This document shows positions 1-8,185 of a stretch of 64,000 bases of DNA, piece by piece. The DNA lies in contig CAVVAM010000004.1 of the NCBI GenBank assembly GCA_963746265.1, positions 62,001 to 126,000 on the forward strand, in the 5' to 3' direction. A model generated the notes under the pieces. It made no database searches. It was not told where the DNA came from and saw nothing but the letters and a program-made list of their open reading frames with translations. Within the stretch, counting starts at the first letter, position 1. Each line of letters opens with the position of its first letter. A program made the position numbers and the translations under genes. The stretch comes from Ilumatobacter sp963746265 (GTDB taxonomy: Bacteria > Actinomycetota > Acidimicrobiia > Acidimicrobiales > Ilumatobacteraceae).

Positions 1-74
1 TCCGCATCGTCGAACAACGACCCGAACTCACTGAAGTCGTCGTCTCGACGACTCCGCCAGCTTTCATCGCTCAT
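1..74 (-). CDS. partial gene downstream of frr (position of cdsA)
   Basis: Only the first 24 codons are in the window. An ATG at 72-74 opens a leftward frame with a charged, hydrophilic start (MSDESWRSRRDDDFSEFG) that runs off the edge. In actinobacteria the gene after pyrH-frr is usually cdsA (phosphatidate cytidylyltransferase), whose N-terminus is often a disordered polar stretch. That identity rests on gene order alone; nothing diagnostic of CdsA is visible. Confidence 0.45.
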   Translation of the reverse strand, partial: MSDESWRSRRDDDFSEFGSLFDDA

Positions 75-111
75 CGCGTGCGTCCCTTCCCCATCTGGTC
101 GTCGGCTCGGG

Positions 112-669
112 TCAGACCTCGAGCAGCTCAGCTTCCTTGCGGCCGAATGCCCGGTCGATCCGCTCGACGTGATCGTGCGTGATCTTCTCCAGTTCCTTTT
201 CCGCACGGTCGAGCTCGTCGGCGGAGATCTCACCGGCCTTCTCGGCGGCCTCCATGACCTTGCGGGCGTCGCGGCGAATGTTGCGCACGGCGATCCGACC
301 ATCCTCCGACATCGTCTTGACCACCTTGACGTACTCGCGTCGACGTTCCTCGGTCAACGGGGGGAAGTTGAGGCGGATCACGACGCCGTCGTTGTTGGGC
401 GACACGCCCAGGTCACTGTCCCGGATCGCTCGCTCGATCGCCCCCAGCGAACCGCGATCATGCGGCTTGACCATGAGCATGCGTGCCTCGGGGACGGAGA
501 TCGATGCCATCTGCTGGATCGGCACCTGGGCGCCGTAGTACTCCGCCGTCAATCGTTCGACCAGCGCCGGCGCCGCCCGACCCGTGCGGACGGTGCCGAA
601 CTGGCTCTGCACGTGCTCGACGGCCTTGTCCATCTTGTCCATGGCATCCAGCAGGGTTTCTTCGGTCAC
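112..669 (-). CDS. frr: ribosome recycling factor
   Basis: 185 aa, the usual RRF length. RRF acts with EF-G to split post-termination 70S ribosomes. Family blocks are clear: the N-terminal helix with FGTVRTGRAAPALVERL (about residues 25-41), the KPHDRGSLGAIERAI segment of the hinge and domain II (about 69-83), and the long C-terminal helices (VKVVKTMSEDGRIAVRNIRR onward). The start codon is GTG (667-669). The gene lies 57 bp after pyrH in the same direction, the standard pyrH-frr operon, with the partial edge gene 37 bp further on. Confidence 0.97.
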   Translation of the reverse strand: MTEETLLDAMDKMDKAVEHVQSQFGTVRTGRAAPALVERLTAEYYGAQVPIQQMASISVPEARMLMVKPHDRGSLGAIERAIRDSDLGVSPNNDGVVIRLNFPPLTEERRREYVKVVKTMSEDGRIAVRNIRRDARKVMEAAEKAGEISADELDRAEKELEKITHDHVERIDRAFGRKEAELLEV

Positions 670-726
670 ACGACCAGCGTAACCCTCGTACGGTCCACCG
701 GCGGCGATTCAGGCGACGAGGCCGGA

Positions 727-1470
727 TCAGTGGATGATCGTGCCGACGTGCCCGCCGGTCAAGATCGTCCGGAGGGCACGGTCCTCCGTCATGTCGAATA
801 CCACGATCGGGATCTTGTTGTCGCGACAGAAGGCGATCGCCGTGGCATCCATCACCTTCAGGTCTTCGTTCATGACGTCCATGTAGTCGATCTCGTCGTA
901 CTTCCGAGCGTCGGGGTTCGTGCGCGGGTCGGAGTCGTACACGCCGTCGACGCCCGAGTGGGTGCCCTTCAGCAGCGCATCGGCCTCGATCTCGGCAGCT
1001 CGAAGTGCCGCCGCCGTGTCGGTCGTGAAGAACGGATTGCCGGTACCTGCCGCGAAGATCACGACCCGGCCCTTCTCCAGGTGACGCATCGCTCGACGGC
1101 GGATGTACGGCTCGGCGATGCGGGGCATCTCGATCGCCGACTGCACCCTGGTCGGCTGCCCCCGTCGCTCGAGCGCGTCCTGCAGGGCGAGCGCATTCAT
1201 CACGGTGCCGAGCATGCCGATGTGGTCGCTCTGGGTGGCGTCCATGCCCTCCATCGCCCCCGTGCGCCCCCGCCAGAAGTTGCCGCCCCCCACCACGACG
1301 GCGACGTCGACGCCAAGGTGCTGTCGAATCTCGACGATCTCGGCCGCCGTCTGATCGAGCGTCGGGCCGTCGAGGCCCCTGCCCGACTCACCGGCCAGGG
1401 CCTCGCCGGAAGGCTTGAACACGATCCGCTTCCAGCGTGGTGCCGGCTGGTCGGTCTGCTCCTGCGACAT
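727..1470 (-). CDS. pyrH: uridylate kinase (UMP kinase)
   Basis: 247 aa bacterial UMP kinase of the amino-acid-kinase fold; makes UDP from UMP in pyrimidine nucleotide synthesis. It has the FKPSGEALAGE phosphate-binding start, the VVVGGGNFWRGR loop, and the FAAGTGNPFFTTDTAAALRA core typical of PyrH. I choose the ATG at 1468-1470 because the longer frame adds nine residues with no family similarity. Followed by frr. The 5' end faces the divergent CPBP protease gene, so the two promoters share about 80 bp. Confidence 0.96.
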   Translation of the reverse strand: MSQEQTDQPAPRWKRIVFKPSGEALAGESGRGLDGPTLDQTAAEIVEIRQHLGVDVAVVVGGGNFWRGRTGAMEGMDATQSDHIGMLGTVMNALALQDALERRGQPTRVQSAIEMPRIAEPYIRRRAMRHLEKGRVVIFAAGTGNPFFTTDTAAALRAAEIEADALLKGTHSGVDGVYDSDPRTNPDARKYDEIDYMDVMNEDLKVMDATAIAFCRDNKIPIVVFDMTEDRALRTILTGGHVGTIIH

Positions 1471-1541
1471 CACCCGGCAGTCTGTCAGATCGGGCAATGA
1501 GCGAGCACATCACGCGAGTTCCCGATCCGACGGACTGTCCC

Positions 1542-1547
1542 TACCCT
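1542..1547 (+). promoter_or_regulatory. putative -10 element of a leaderless transcript
   Basis: TACCCT ends 6 nt before the ATG at 1554 and no Shine-Dalgarno is visible, so transcription probably starts at or next to the start codon. It supports 1554 rather than the in-frame ATG at 1497 as start of the CPBP protease gene. Confidence 0.5.
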
Positions 1548-1553
1548 GTCGCG

Positions 1554-2438
1554 ATGCACGAGTCCGACGCTCCCTGGGCGCCACCGGCCGGATCACCCGC
1601 CGGCACCTCCGGCTGGTATCTGGCCAGCGACGGCGAGTGGTATCGGACGGATCACCCGCCGGCCGCCGGCTACGCCCTGGCCGACGACGGGCGGTGGCGT
1701 CCATCGGACCGGGTCGTCGAACCGTGGCGGTCGTCGAGATGGGGGCTCGGTGACGCGTGGTGGGGTGTGCTGGCGTACGTGGGCGCCGGTCTCGTCGGCG
1801 CGATGCTGCTGGCGGTCGTGTCGGGTGACATCGACTCGGTCGACGACACGGGCCCGTACGCACTCGGGGCGTTCGTGGCGCTCAACGCCGTCGCTGCAAT
1901 CGGGGTGCTGTGGCTGGCGACATCTCGGAAGGGCCTTCGGAGTCTGCGGGCGGATTTCGGACTCACCGGCCGATGGCTCGATGCCCTGATCGGCATCGGG
2001 CTCGGCATCGCCGGCGTCGTGACCGCCGGACTCGTGAGCTACGCCATCGACTCCGCACTCGGTGCCGACGAGCGAACGAGCAACCTACCCGTCGACGAGC
2101 TCGCCTCGGCGAGCGAGTTCATCGTGTTCTTCGCCGCCGTGGCCATCGTGACCCCCATCGTCGAGGAGCTCTTCTTCCGTGGCCTCATCTACCGCAGCAT
2201 CCTGAAGCGGGGTCGATCGGCACCCAGGGCGATCGCGGCCACCACGGTCCTCTTCGTCGTGCCCCATCTGCCGGCTGCAGAGAGTTGGACAGAGGTCGCC
2301 GGCCTCTTCGGGGCGATCGGTGCCCTCGGCCTGGCGTTCAATCTGGCGTGTCACTGGACCGGCAACCGGTTGGCGGCGCCCATCGTCGCCCACATGTTCG
2401 TCAACGGCCTCGCGGCCGTCGCCCTCTACGTCGGCTGA
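1554..2438 (+). CDS. CPBP-family intramembrane metalloprotease (CAAX protease/Abi)
   Basis: 294 aa membrane protein. The three CPBP motifs are present: EELFFR (from E204), FVVPH (H238) and HMFVN (H280), supplying the glutamates and histidines of the intramembrane active site, within about seven hydrophobic segments. The first 50 residues hold two short W/G repeats, GWYLASDGEW and GYALADDGRW, resembling DUF2510-type motifs. Such proteases process prenylated or small membrane peptides in other organisms; the substrate here is unknown. It sits on the opposite strand between tsf and pyrH, splitting the usual rpsB-tsf-pyrH-frr run. An in-frame ATG at 1497 would add 19 residues. Confidence 0.88.
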   Translation: MHESDAPWAPPAGSPAGTSGWYLASDGEWYRTDHPPAAGYALADDGRWRPSDRVVEPWRSSRWGLGDAWWGVLAYVGAGLVGAMLLAVVSGDIDSVDDTGPYALGAFVALNAVAAIGVLWLATSRKGLRSLRADFGLTGRWLDALIGIGLGIAGVVTAGLVSYAIDSALGADERTSNLPVDELASASEFIVFFAAVAIVTPIVEELFFRGLIYRSILKRGRSAPRAIAATTVLFVVPHLPAAESWTEVAGLFGAIGALGLAFNLACHWTGNRLAAPIVAHMFVNGLAAVALYVG

Positions 2439-2607
2439 CACCCGACGGACGAAGGAACGTCCCAGCAGAATCGGCAGCGATGGGCACCGCAGCTTGCCGA
2501 GACCCGACGATGGCCGCATTCAGCGGGCGCCATCGCCGAACCGCGAGGTCGCCGGATCAGATTCGGGTACGAACGATTCGAGCGCAGACCGGGTGTTCCG
2601 GCCGGAA

Positions 2608-3396
2608 TCAGCCGATTTCGACCTGCGCGAATCGAATGATCGATGCGTCGCCGATGACCTGTGCCACCGACTGCTTGTCGTCCTTCGCGTACGGCTGCTC
2701 GAGCAAGCACACGTCCTTGAAGAACCCGTTCAGGCGACCCTCGACGATCTTCGGAACAGCCTGTTCGGGCTTGCCCTCGTTGAGGGTGATCGTCTCGAGC
2801 GTCTTGCGCTCGGCCTCGACGACATCGGCGGGGACCTCGTCGCGCACCAGGTACTTCGGTCGAGCGAAGGCGATGTGCACCGCGATGTCATGGGCGAGTT
2901 CGGCGCTGCCACCGGCGAGCTCGACGAGCACGCCATTGACGCCCCGGCCACCCTGGATGTGGGCGTAGGAGCCGATCACGTTGCCGCCGGCGGCCACCAT
3001 GTGGACGACGTCACCGAGTTCGATCTTCTCCTTGAGCGTGATCTTCAGTTCCTCCAGCTCGGCGTGACGGCGAGCCACGGCATCGGCTCCCTCGGCGATC
3101 ACCAGATCGACGAGTGCGTCCGCCTCGGCTTTGAACTGGTCGGAACCGGCAACGAAGTCGGTCTCACTCTTGAGCTGGACGATCGCGCCGACCTGGCCGT
3201 CGACCTCGAGCGCAACAACACCCTGGTCGTTGTCACGATCGTCTCGTTTGGCGCTCGCAGCGAGGCCCTTCTCACGGAGGAGCTGCTTTGCGGCCTCGAT
3301 GTCGCCGCCGGTCTCCTCGAGAGTCTTCTTGCAGTCCATCATGCCGGCGCCGGTCGCCTCGCGCAGTGCCTTGACGTCTTGTGCGGTGAATGACAT
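2608..3396 (-). CDS. tsf: translation elongation factor Ts
   Basis: 262 aa. EF-Ts is the guanine nucleotide exchange factor of EF-Tu. It starts with the UBA-like domain (VKALREATGAGMMDCKKTLE, about residues 8-27), then the EF-Tu contact motif QLKSETDFVA (about 75-84). It follows rpsB by 12 bp on the same strand, and AGGAC lies upstream of the ATG as a plausible ribosome binding site. The 3' side faces the convergent CPBP gene across 169 bp that contain only a short palindrome (2596-2607) and no recognisable gene. Confidence 0.96.
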   Translation of the reverse strand: MSFTAQDVKALREATGAGMMDCKKTLEETGGDIEAAKQLLREKGLAASAKRDDRDNDQGVVALEVDGQVGAIVQLKSETDFVAGSDQFKAEADALVDLVIAEGADAVARRHAELEELKITLKEKIELGDVVHMVAAGGNVIGSYAHIQGGRGVNGVLVELAGGSAELAHDIAVHIAFARPKYLVRDEVPADVVEAERKTLETITLNEGKPEQAVPKIVEGRLNGFFKDVCLLEQPYAKDDKQSVAQVIGDASIIRFAQVEIG

Positions 3397-3408
3397 CGCG
3401 GTTCGTCC

Positions 3409-4683
3409 TCAGTTCTCGTCGGTGGTCGCTTCGCCCGCAGCCTCTGCTGGCGCGTCGTCAGTCGGGGCCTCGGCGACGGGAGCTTCCGCCGTCGCATCGC
3501 CGGTCGACCCATCAGCAGCGACCTCATCGCCAGCCGGAGCCTCGGCGACAGGAGCCTCCGCCGTCGCATCGCCGGTCGACCCATCAGCAGCGACCTCATC
3601 GCCAGCCGGAGCCTCGGCGACGGGAGCCTCCGCCGTCGCATCGCCGGTCGACCCATCAGCAGCGACCTCATCGCCAGCCGGAGCCTCGGCGACGGGAGCC
3701 TCCGCCGTCGCATCGCCGGTCGACCCATCAGCAGCGACCTCATCGCCAGCCGGAGCCTCGGCGACGGTGGAGGTTGCCTCGGGAGCCGGTGCTGCGGCTG
3801 CAGTTGGTGCATCGGTGGTGTCAGCGGCCGGCTTCTGCTTGCTGGCAGTCAGACGCGCCTCACGTTCGGCCTGCGCCCGGGCAGCAGCGTTTCGTGCCTC
3901 GGCCTGGGCTTGGACGAACGCTGCTTCCTCCTCGGGACTCCGTTCGGGCTTGGGCTCGGGTGCCGCACCCTCCGCGCCAACGGCCTGGGGACGGCGCTGG
4001 GCGATGTAGCGGCCCTCTTCCACGGCCTCGGCGATGACCCGAACCAGCAGGCTGTTGGCCCGGATGGCGTCGTCGTTGCCCGGGATCGGGTACTGAATCA
4101 CGTCAGGGTCGACGTTGGTGTCGACGATCGCCACCACCGGGATACCGAGCTTGTTCGCCTCGGTGACCGCGATGTGCTCCTTCTTGGTGTCGACCACGAA
4201 GACACAGTCGGGTGCCTTCTTCATATCGCGCAGACCACCGAGATTGCGCTGCAGCTTGGTGAGCTCGCGATCGAGCAGAAGTGCTTCTTTCTTGATCATG
4301 GCGTCGAACTCGCCGGAGGCCTTCATGCGCTCGTACTCGAGCATCTTGTCGACCCGCTTGGAGATCGTTTCGAAGTTGGTGAGCATGCCGCCCAACCAGC
4401 GCTCGTTCACGTACGGCATACCGACCTTCTCGGCGTAGCTCTGCACCGGGTCCTGGGCCTGCTTCTTGGTGCCCACGAACAGCACGGTGCCGCCGTCGGC
4501 GACCAGGTCGCGGACGAATCCGTATGCGGTTTCGACGCGCGTGAGCGTCTGCTCGAGATCGATGATGTAGATGCCGTTGCGCTCACCGAAGATGAATCGA
4601 CGCATCTTCGGGTTCCAGCGCCGGGTCTGGTGTCCGAAGTGGACTCCGGCCTCGAGCATCTGACGCATGCTGATGACAGCCAT
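3409..4683 (-). CDS. rpsB: 30S ribosomal protein S2 with long repetitive C-terminal tail
   Basis: 424 aa instead of the usual 230-270. The S2 core begins at MAVISMRQMLEAGVHFGHQ (ATG 4681-4683) and includes TRRWNPKMRRFIFGERNGI and the NERWLGGMLTNF block. After about residue 235 comes an Ala/Glu/Pro-rich tail: a charged helix (about 245-285), an Ala/Pro linker, then four copies of a 24-residue acidic unit (AEAPAGDEVAADGSTGDAT...) and a short acidic end. The tail is predicted to be disordered and strongly negative. Actinobacterial S2 tails are often extended, but near-identical tandem units are unusual. First gene of the rpsB-tsf operon. Confidence 0.96.
   Translation of the reverse strand: MAVISMRQMLEAGVHFGHQTRRWNPKMRRFIFGERNGIYIIDLEQTLTRVETAYGFVRDLVADGGTVLFVGTKKQAQDPVQSYAEKVGMPYVNERWLGGMLTNFETISKRVDKMLEYERMKASGEFDAMIKKEALLLDRELTKLQRNLGGLRDMKKAPDCVFVVDTKKEHIAVTEANKLGIPVVAIVDTNVDPDVIQYPIPGNDDAIRANSLLVRVIAEAVEEGRYIAQRRPQAVGAEGAAPEPKPERSPEEEAAFVQAQAEARNAAARAQAEREARLTASKQKPAADTTDAPTAAAAPAPEATSTVAEAPAGDEVAADGSTGDATAEAPVAEAPAGDEVAADGSTGDATAEAPVAEAPAGDEVAADGSTGDATAEAPVAEAPAGDEVAADGSTGDATAEAPVAEAPTDDAPAEAAGEATTDEN
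3464..3768. repeat. rpsB: four 72-bp tandem repeats inside rpsB
   Basis: The unit begins GCATCGCCGGTCGACCCATC at 3494, 3566, 3638 and 3710, an exact 72-bp period. Copies differ at only a couple of bases (for example GACAGG versus GACGGG near 3549 and 3621). The period is a multiple of three, so gain or loss of a copy would keep the S2 reading frame. Near-identity at third codon positions points to recent amplification. Confidence 0.95.
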
Positions 4684-4813
4684 GTGGTACTCCTCATTGC
4701 GGTTGTCCGACTCGCTCCGGGCGCCGTGGCGACCGCATCTCTGGAAGCGAGCGGCTGAATCGTGAACGATCCGCCGGTTGACGGACCGGTCGGCAGTGTA
4801 GCCAGCGGAAGCG

Positions 4814-5338
4814 TCAATCACCCCCTGGTGCTCGGCACCTGAGTCGCGGTGCAGGCGGCGTGTTACCACGACCCCCATCGTCGGGGATCAAGCGCGCCCG
4901 ATGGACCCATCGACCGAGCAGTGGAGCGGGGTCGACGTACCGATCGCCGACGCGCACGCCGAAGTGGAGACGTCCCGCGGTTCGCCCGACAGTCTGCCCT
5001 CGCACGACGAGATCGCCCACCGAGAACGTCGTGGGTGCCAGGTTCGCATAGGTGACGCGGCGGTCGCCGCCATGACGCACCACCAGGTAACCCGTGCCCG
5101 CGACGGACCCGGCGAACGTGACGCGGCCCGTCGCCACCGCTCGAACCGGCGATTCGGCCGACGTACCGAACTCGAGACCGCGATTGCCGGCGCACCAGGT
5201 ACAAGTCGGTTCGCGGAACGGATCGGTGACGGGGGCAGCGACGGGGGGCTGCCAGCACGGCAGCGCGTGCGCCAACCCGTGCGGGGCGAGGCCCGCCAGC
5301 AGGGCGAGCAGCGGGATGATCCGGCGGAAGTAGGACAC
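4814..5338 (-). CDS. M23/LytM-fold secreted protein, probably catalytically inactive
   Basis: 174 aa. A GTG at 5338 starts a typical signal peptide (SYFRRIIPLLALLAGLAPHG, cleavage near AHA). The mature part has the LytM beta core: FGTSAESPVRAVATGRVTFA, GYLVVRHGG and RLHFGVRVGDRYVDP. In active M23 peptidases the first motif is HxGxD; here the corresponding segment reads NRGLEF, so the first zinc His and Asp are missing although the later HFGV histidine remains. A regulatory role like EnvC/NlpD is a reasonable inference. It lies between whiG and rpsB, where other actinobacteria also have an M23 gene. Confidence 0.8.
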   Translation of the reverse strand: MSYFRRIIPLLALLAGLAPHGLAHALPCWQPPVAAPVTDPFREPTCTWCAGNRGLEFGTSAESPVRAVATGRVTFAGSVAGTGYLVVRHGGDRRVTYANLAPTTFSVGDLVVRGQTVGRTAGRLHFGVRVGDRYVDPAPLLGRWVHRARLIPDDGGRGNTPPAPRLRCRAPGGD

Positions 5339-5411
5339 GACGACACCTCTCGGTTCGGGAAACGGAGGTGGCGAACGCCACGAAGCGGCCCGCCAATGCG
5401 AGCGATTCCGC

Positions 5412-6173
5412 TCAGCCCACGCCGGCAGCCGCCATGCGCGACCGCAGGTGGATGACCGATTTGGTGTGGATCTGCGACACGCGACTCTCGGTGACACCGA
5501 GGATCTCACCGATCTCGGCGAGCGTGAGGCCCTCGTCGTAGTAGAGCGACAGCACGAGTTTCTCCCGCTCGGGCAACTTGAGGATCTCGGCCTTCATGAT
5601 GTCGCGGAGCTCACGGTCCTCGATCGCGGCGACCGGGTGTTCCATCCCCACCGAGTCGACGGATTCGGGTTCGTAGCCAGCTGCGACGGCACGGTCGAGA
5701 GGCCCGACGGTCGTGGCTGCGATCGACGCCAGCCAGCGCGCGAGCTCTTCTTCCCCGATGTGCAACTTGGCGGCAAGCTCCTCGTCGGTCGGACCTCGAC
5801 CGAGCTCGTGTTCGAGTTGGGCAAACGCCTTCTCGACCTCCCGTGCCCGGCTCCGCACGGAACGAGGCACCCAGTCGAGCTGCCGCAAGCCGTCGTAGAT
5901 CGCGCCACGGATTCGGGGCGCCGCGAACGTCTCGAACTTGACCGCGCGTTCAGGGTCGTATCGGTCGATCGCGTCGATCAGCCCGAACACCCCGGAACTC
6001 ACGAGATCACCAGGATCGACGCTGTTCGGGAGCCCGGCGCCGATTCGGCCGGCGACGAACTTCACCAGCGGTGAGTAGTGCACGATCAAGTGGTCGCGGG
6101 AGGCAGCGTTCTTGCGGTTCAGCCACCGCGTCCAGTGCATTGCCAGGTCGGGGTCGTCGGGAACGATGCTCAT
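5412..6173 (-). CDS. whiG: RNA polymerase sigma factor of the WhiG/FliA family
   Basis: 253 aa sigma-70 family group 3 factor. Region 2 is seen in SSGVFGLIDAIDRYDP and the FETFAAPRIRGAIYDGLRQLDWVPRSVR stretch around residues 85-115; region 4 contains a helix-turn-helix in LTLAEIGEILGVTESRVSQIH near the C-terminus. In Streptomyces WhiG starts sporulation and in flagellated bacteria FliA drives motility genes; the role here is unknown. The ATG at 6171-6173 overlaps the xerC stop codon (ATGA), indicating translational coupling. Its place between xerC and rpsB supports the WhiG name. Confidence 0.92.
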   Translation of the reverse strand: MSIVPDDPDLAMHWTRWLNRKNAASRDHLIVHYSPLVKFVAGRIGAGLPNSVDPGDLVSSGVFGLIDAIDRYDPERAVKFETFAAPRIRGAIYDGLRQLDWVPRSVRSRAREVEKAFAQLEHELGRGPTDEELAAKLHIGEEELARWLASIAATTVGPLDRAVAAGYEPESVDSVGMEHPVAAIEDRELRDIMKAEILKLPEREKLVLSLYYDEGLTLAEIGEILGVTESRVSQIHTKSVIHLRSRMAAAGVG

Positions 6174-7051
6174 GCGCGTGGGTGACTCTTCTGATAGGCC
6201 GATCGCAGACGCTCGCGGCTGACGTGAGTGTAACGCTGGGTGGTCGCCACATCGGAGTGCCCGAGCAACTCCTGCACCGATCGGAGATCGGCGCCACCGT
6301 CGAGCAGGTGGGTGGCGAACGTGTGACGCAGCGCATGCGGGTGCGTCGGGGTCGGTGAGCGCCGGTCGATGATACGGCGCACGTCTCGTGGCGTCAGTTG
6401 CCTGCCGCGCTCGTTCGCGAACACGATCGGACCGGCCGGCGCCGGAACCACCTCGCGCCGGACCGCCAGCCAACTCCGGACGGCATCGACGGCCGGATCG
6501 CCGAGCGGCACACGGCGCTCTTTTGCACCCTTGCCCCACACGACCAGCGAGCGTTCGTCGAGCCGGATCTGGTCGAGCTCGAGGCCACACAGCTCGGAGA
6601 CGCGGACCCCCGAGCCGTACAGGACCTCGAGGACGGCGTCGTCGCGTCGGCGTCGCCAGACCGGTTCGTCGTGGGCTGCCGGCGCGTCGAGTAAGTGATC
6701 GAGTTCGCGCCGGTCGAGCACCCTGGGCAGCCGACTCTGGCCTGCGCTGACGTGCACGCCGATCGTGGGATCGATCGTCACCAGCTGCTCCTCGAGTGCC
6801 CAAGCGAAATAGCGCCGCAGGGCTGCGATCTTGCGGGCGATCGTCGAGCGCGGATACTCGCGGATCGACAATGCCGCGACGTAGCGACGGACGAGGGTTC
6901 GAGTGACGCCGTCGGGTGACTCGAGAGACGAGCGAGCGACCCACTCGGAGAACAATCGCAGATCGGTCTCGTAGGCGATCAGGGTGCGCTCGGCCAGTGA
7001 GGTCTGCGAACGCTGGAAGTCGCTCAATCGCCACTGGTCGTGATCCGCCAT
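6170..7051 (-). CDS. xerC: tyrosine recombinase XerC
   Basis: 293 aa. Tyrosine recombinase that resolves chromosome dimers at dif. The N-terminal SAM-like domain is followed by the catalytic domain with Arg in YGSGVRVSELCGL, Lys in WGKGAKERRVPL, HALRHTFATHLL (His/Arg), LLGHSDVATTQRYTHV (His and the nucleophilic Tyr). I take the ATG at 7051 because TACCGT sits 7 nt upstream; a GTG nine bases earlier overlaps that hexamer. Length and lack of an extended arm-binding domain fit a chromosomal Xer rather than a phage integrase. Confidence 0.94.
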   Translation of the reverse strand: MADHDQWRLSDFQRSQTSLAERTLIAYETDLRLFSEWVARSSLESPDGVTRTLVRRYVAALSIREYPRSTIARKIAALRRYFAWALEEQLVTIDPTIGVHVSAGQSRLPRVLDRRELDHLLDAPAAHDEPVWRRRRDDAVLEVLYGSGVRVSELCGLELDQIRLDERSLVVWGKGAKERRVPLGDPAVDAVRSWLAVRREVVPAPAGPIVFANERGRQLTPRDVRRIIDRRSPTPTHPHALRHTFATHLLDGGADLRSVQELLGHSDVATTQRYTHVSRERLRSAYQKSHPRA

Positions 7052-7058
7052 GGCCCCC

Positions 7059-7064
7059 ACGGTA
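7059..7064 (-). promoter_or_regulatory. putative -10 element of a leaderless transcript (xerC)
   Basis: TACCGT on the minus strand, 7 nt before the xerC ATG at 7051, without a Shine-Dalgarno. It suggests that xerC-whiG can be transcribed independently of dprA. Confidence 0.5.
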
Positions 7065-7072
7065 TTCGCTGA

Positions 7073-8185
7073 TCAACTGCACAATCGGGACCCCACGGGT
7101 TCGAACCACCCGCCCGCCTCGACGAGCCACCCCGATCGCTCGAGGCGTGCCGCGCCGAGCGCGGCGTCGGTGATCGAGAGACCGGTGGCGCTGACGATCA
7201 TGTCGAGATTCGACGGCTGCTCGAGGCACGCATCGAGGATGAGCTGCTGCATCTCGTCGGGTTGCACTCTGGGGTCGAACGGCACGCTGCCCTGTCGGCG
7301 GTGATCGAGGCCGAGTGCGGTCAGCACGTCGTGGGCCGACGTGACCGGTGCCACGCCGTCGACCAGGAGCTGGTTCGTTCCGAACGACGCCCGACTCCGG
7401 GGGGACCCGGGCACGGCCATCACGTCGATGCCACGATCAGCCGCTGCGCGAGCGGTGATCAGACTGCCACCCCGCTCGCGGCTCTCGACGACGACCAAGA
7501 CCTCGCTCAGTGCGGCGATGATCCGGTTGCGCTGCGGGAACCGCCACGCATCGGGTCGGACACCCGGCGGCCATTCGGACACGAGGAGGCCCGCCGTGGC
7601 CACCCACTCCCACAGATCGGCGTTGAGTTTGGGGTAGTGCACGTCAGGCCCCGAACCGACCACGGCGACGGCCCGCCCGGGGCCTCCACTCGATCTGACT
7701 CCTCGGTGCGCTGCGGCGTCGATGCCGCGAGCGAGCCCGGAGATCACTGCGATCGACTCGGACGCCAGGGCGGAACCGAGTTCGGAGGCGGTCGCCCTCC
7801 CGGCCGCGCTGGCATGGCGTGTTCCGACGATGCCGACACGGCGATCGCCGAGTGCGTCCAGGTCACCTCGGACGAACAATGCGACCGGCGCCTCGGGATC
7901 ATGAGCCAACGCTGCCGGGTAGCGCGCGTCTCCGAGCGCGATCACCGCGACTTGGTTCCGGGCGCAGGCATCGGCCGCCTCGTGAGGGCAGCCGACCCGA
8001 ACACGTTGCTGCAGCACTTCGAGCTGTTCGGAGCGCACCCCGCGGGTGAACATCGGATGCAACGGTCGCCCGGTGCGAAGTCGCTCCACGGCATCGTCGG
8101 GAGTGTGGTGGGTGAGGAGCAGCCGAAGCCGAGCCGGGCCCATCGCGCCGGTGCCGGCGAGCACGGCGAGCGCGCCGGCACTCAT
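7073..8185 (-). CDS. dprA: DNA processing protein DprA/Smf
   Basis: 370 aa. DprA binds incoming single-stranded DNA and loads RecA during natural transformation. The Rossmann-like DprA core is complete: GIVGTRHASAAGR, ISGLARGIDAAAHRG, AVVGSGPDVHYPKLN, FPQRNRIIAALSEVLVVVES and GSLITARAAADRG. An N-terminal helical segment and a C-terminal winged-helix-like tail flank it. Its ATG (8183-8185) overlaps the comM stop codon, so the two competence-type genes are translationally coupled; both are also widespread in bacteria not known to be competent. Confidence 0.95.
   Translation of the reverse strand: MSAGALAVLAGTGAMGPARLRLLLTHHTPDDAVERLRTGRPLHPMFTRGVRSEQLEVLQQRVRVGCPHEAADACARNQVAVIALGDARYPAALAHDPEAPVALFVRGDLDALGDRRVGIVGTRHASAAGRATASELGSALASESIAVISGLARGIDAAAHRGVRSSGGPGRAVAVVGSGPDVHYPKLNADLWEWVATAGLLVSEWPPGVRPDAWRFPQRNRIIAALSEVLVVVESRERGGSLITARAAADRGIDVMAVPGSPRSRASFGTNQLLVDGVAPVTSAHDVLTALGLDHRRQGSVPFDPRVQPDEMQQLILDACLEQPSNLDMIVSATGLSITDAALGAARLERSGWLVEAGGWFEPVGSRLCS

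Noticed and set aside
169..1500. A 443-codon open frame on the plus strand across frr and pyrH
   Set aside because: It is a shadow of two certain genes on the other strand; its composition (Arg/His/Asp-rich, no family pattern) is typical of antisense frames in high-GC DNA.
2596..2607. TTCCGGCCGGAA palindrome as a terminator for tsf
   Set aside because: It touches the tsf stop codon and has no loop; too short to call.
3464..3768. CRISPR-like or minisatellite element
   Set aside because: No unique spacers; the units are contiguous and in frame in rpsB.
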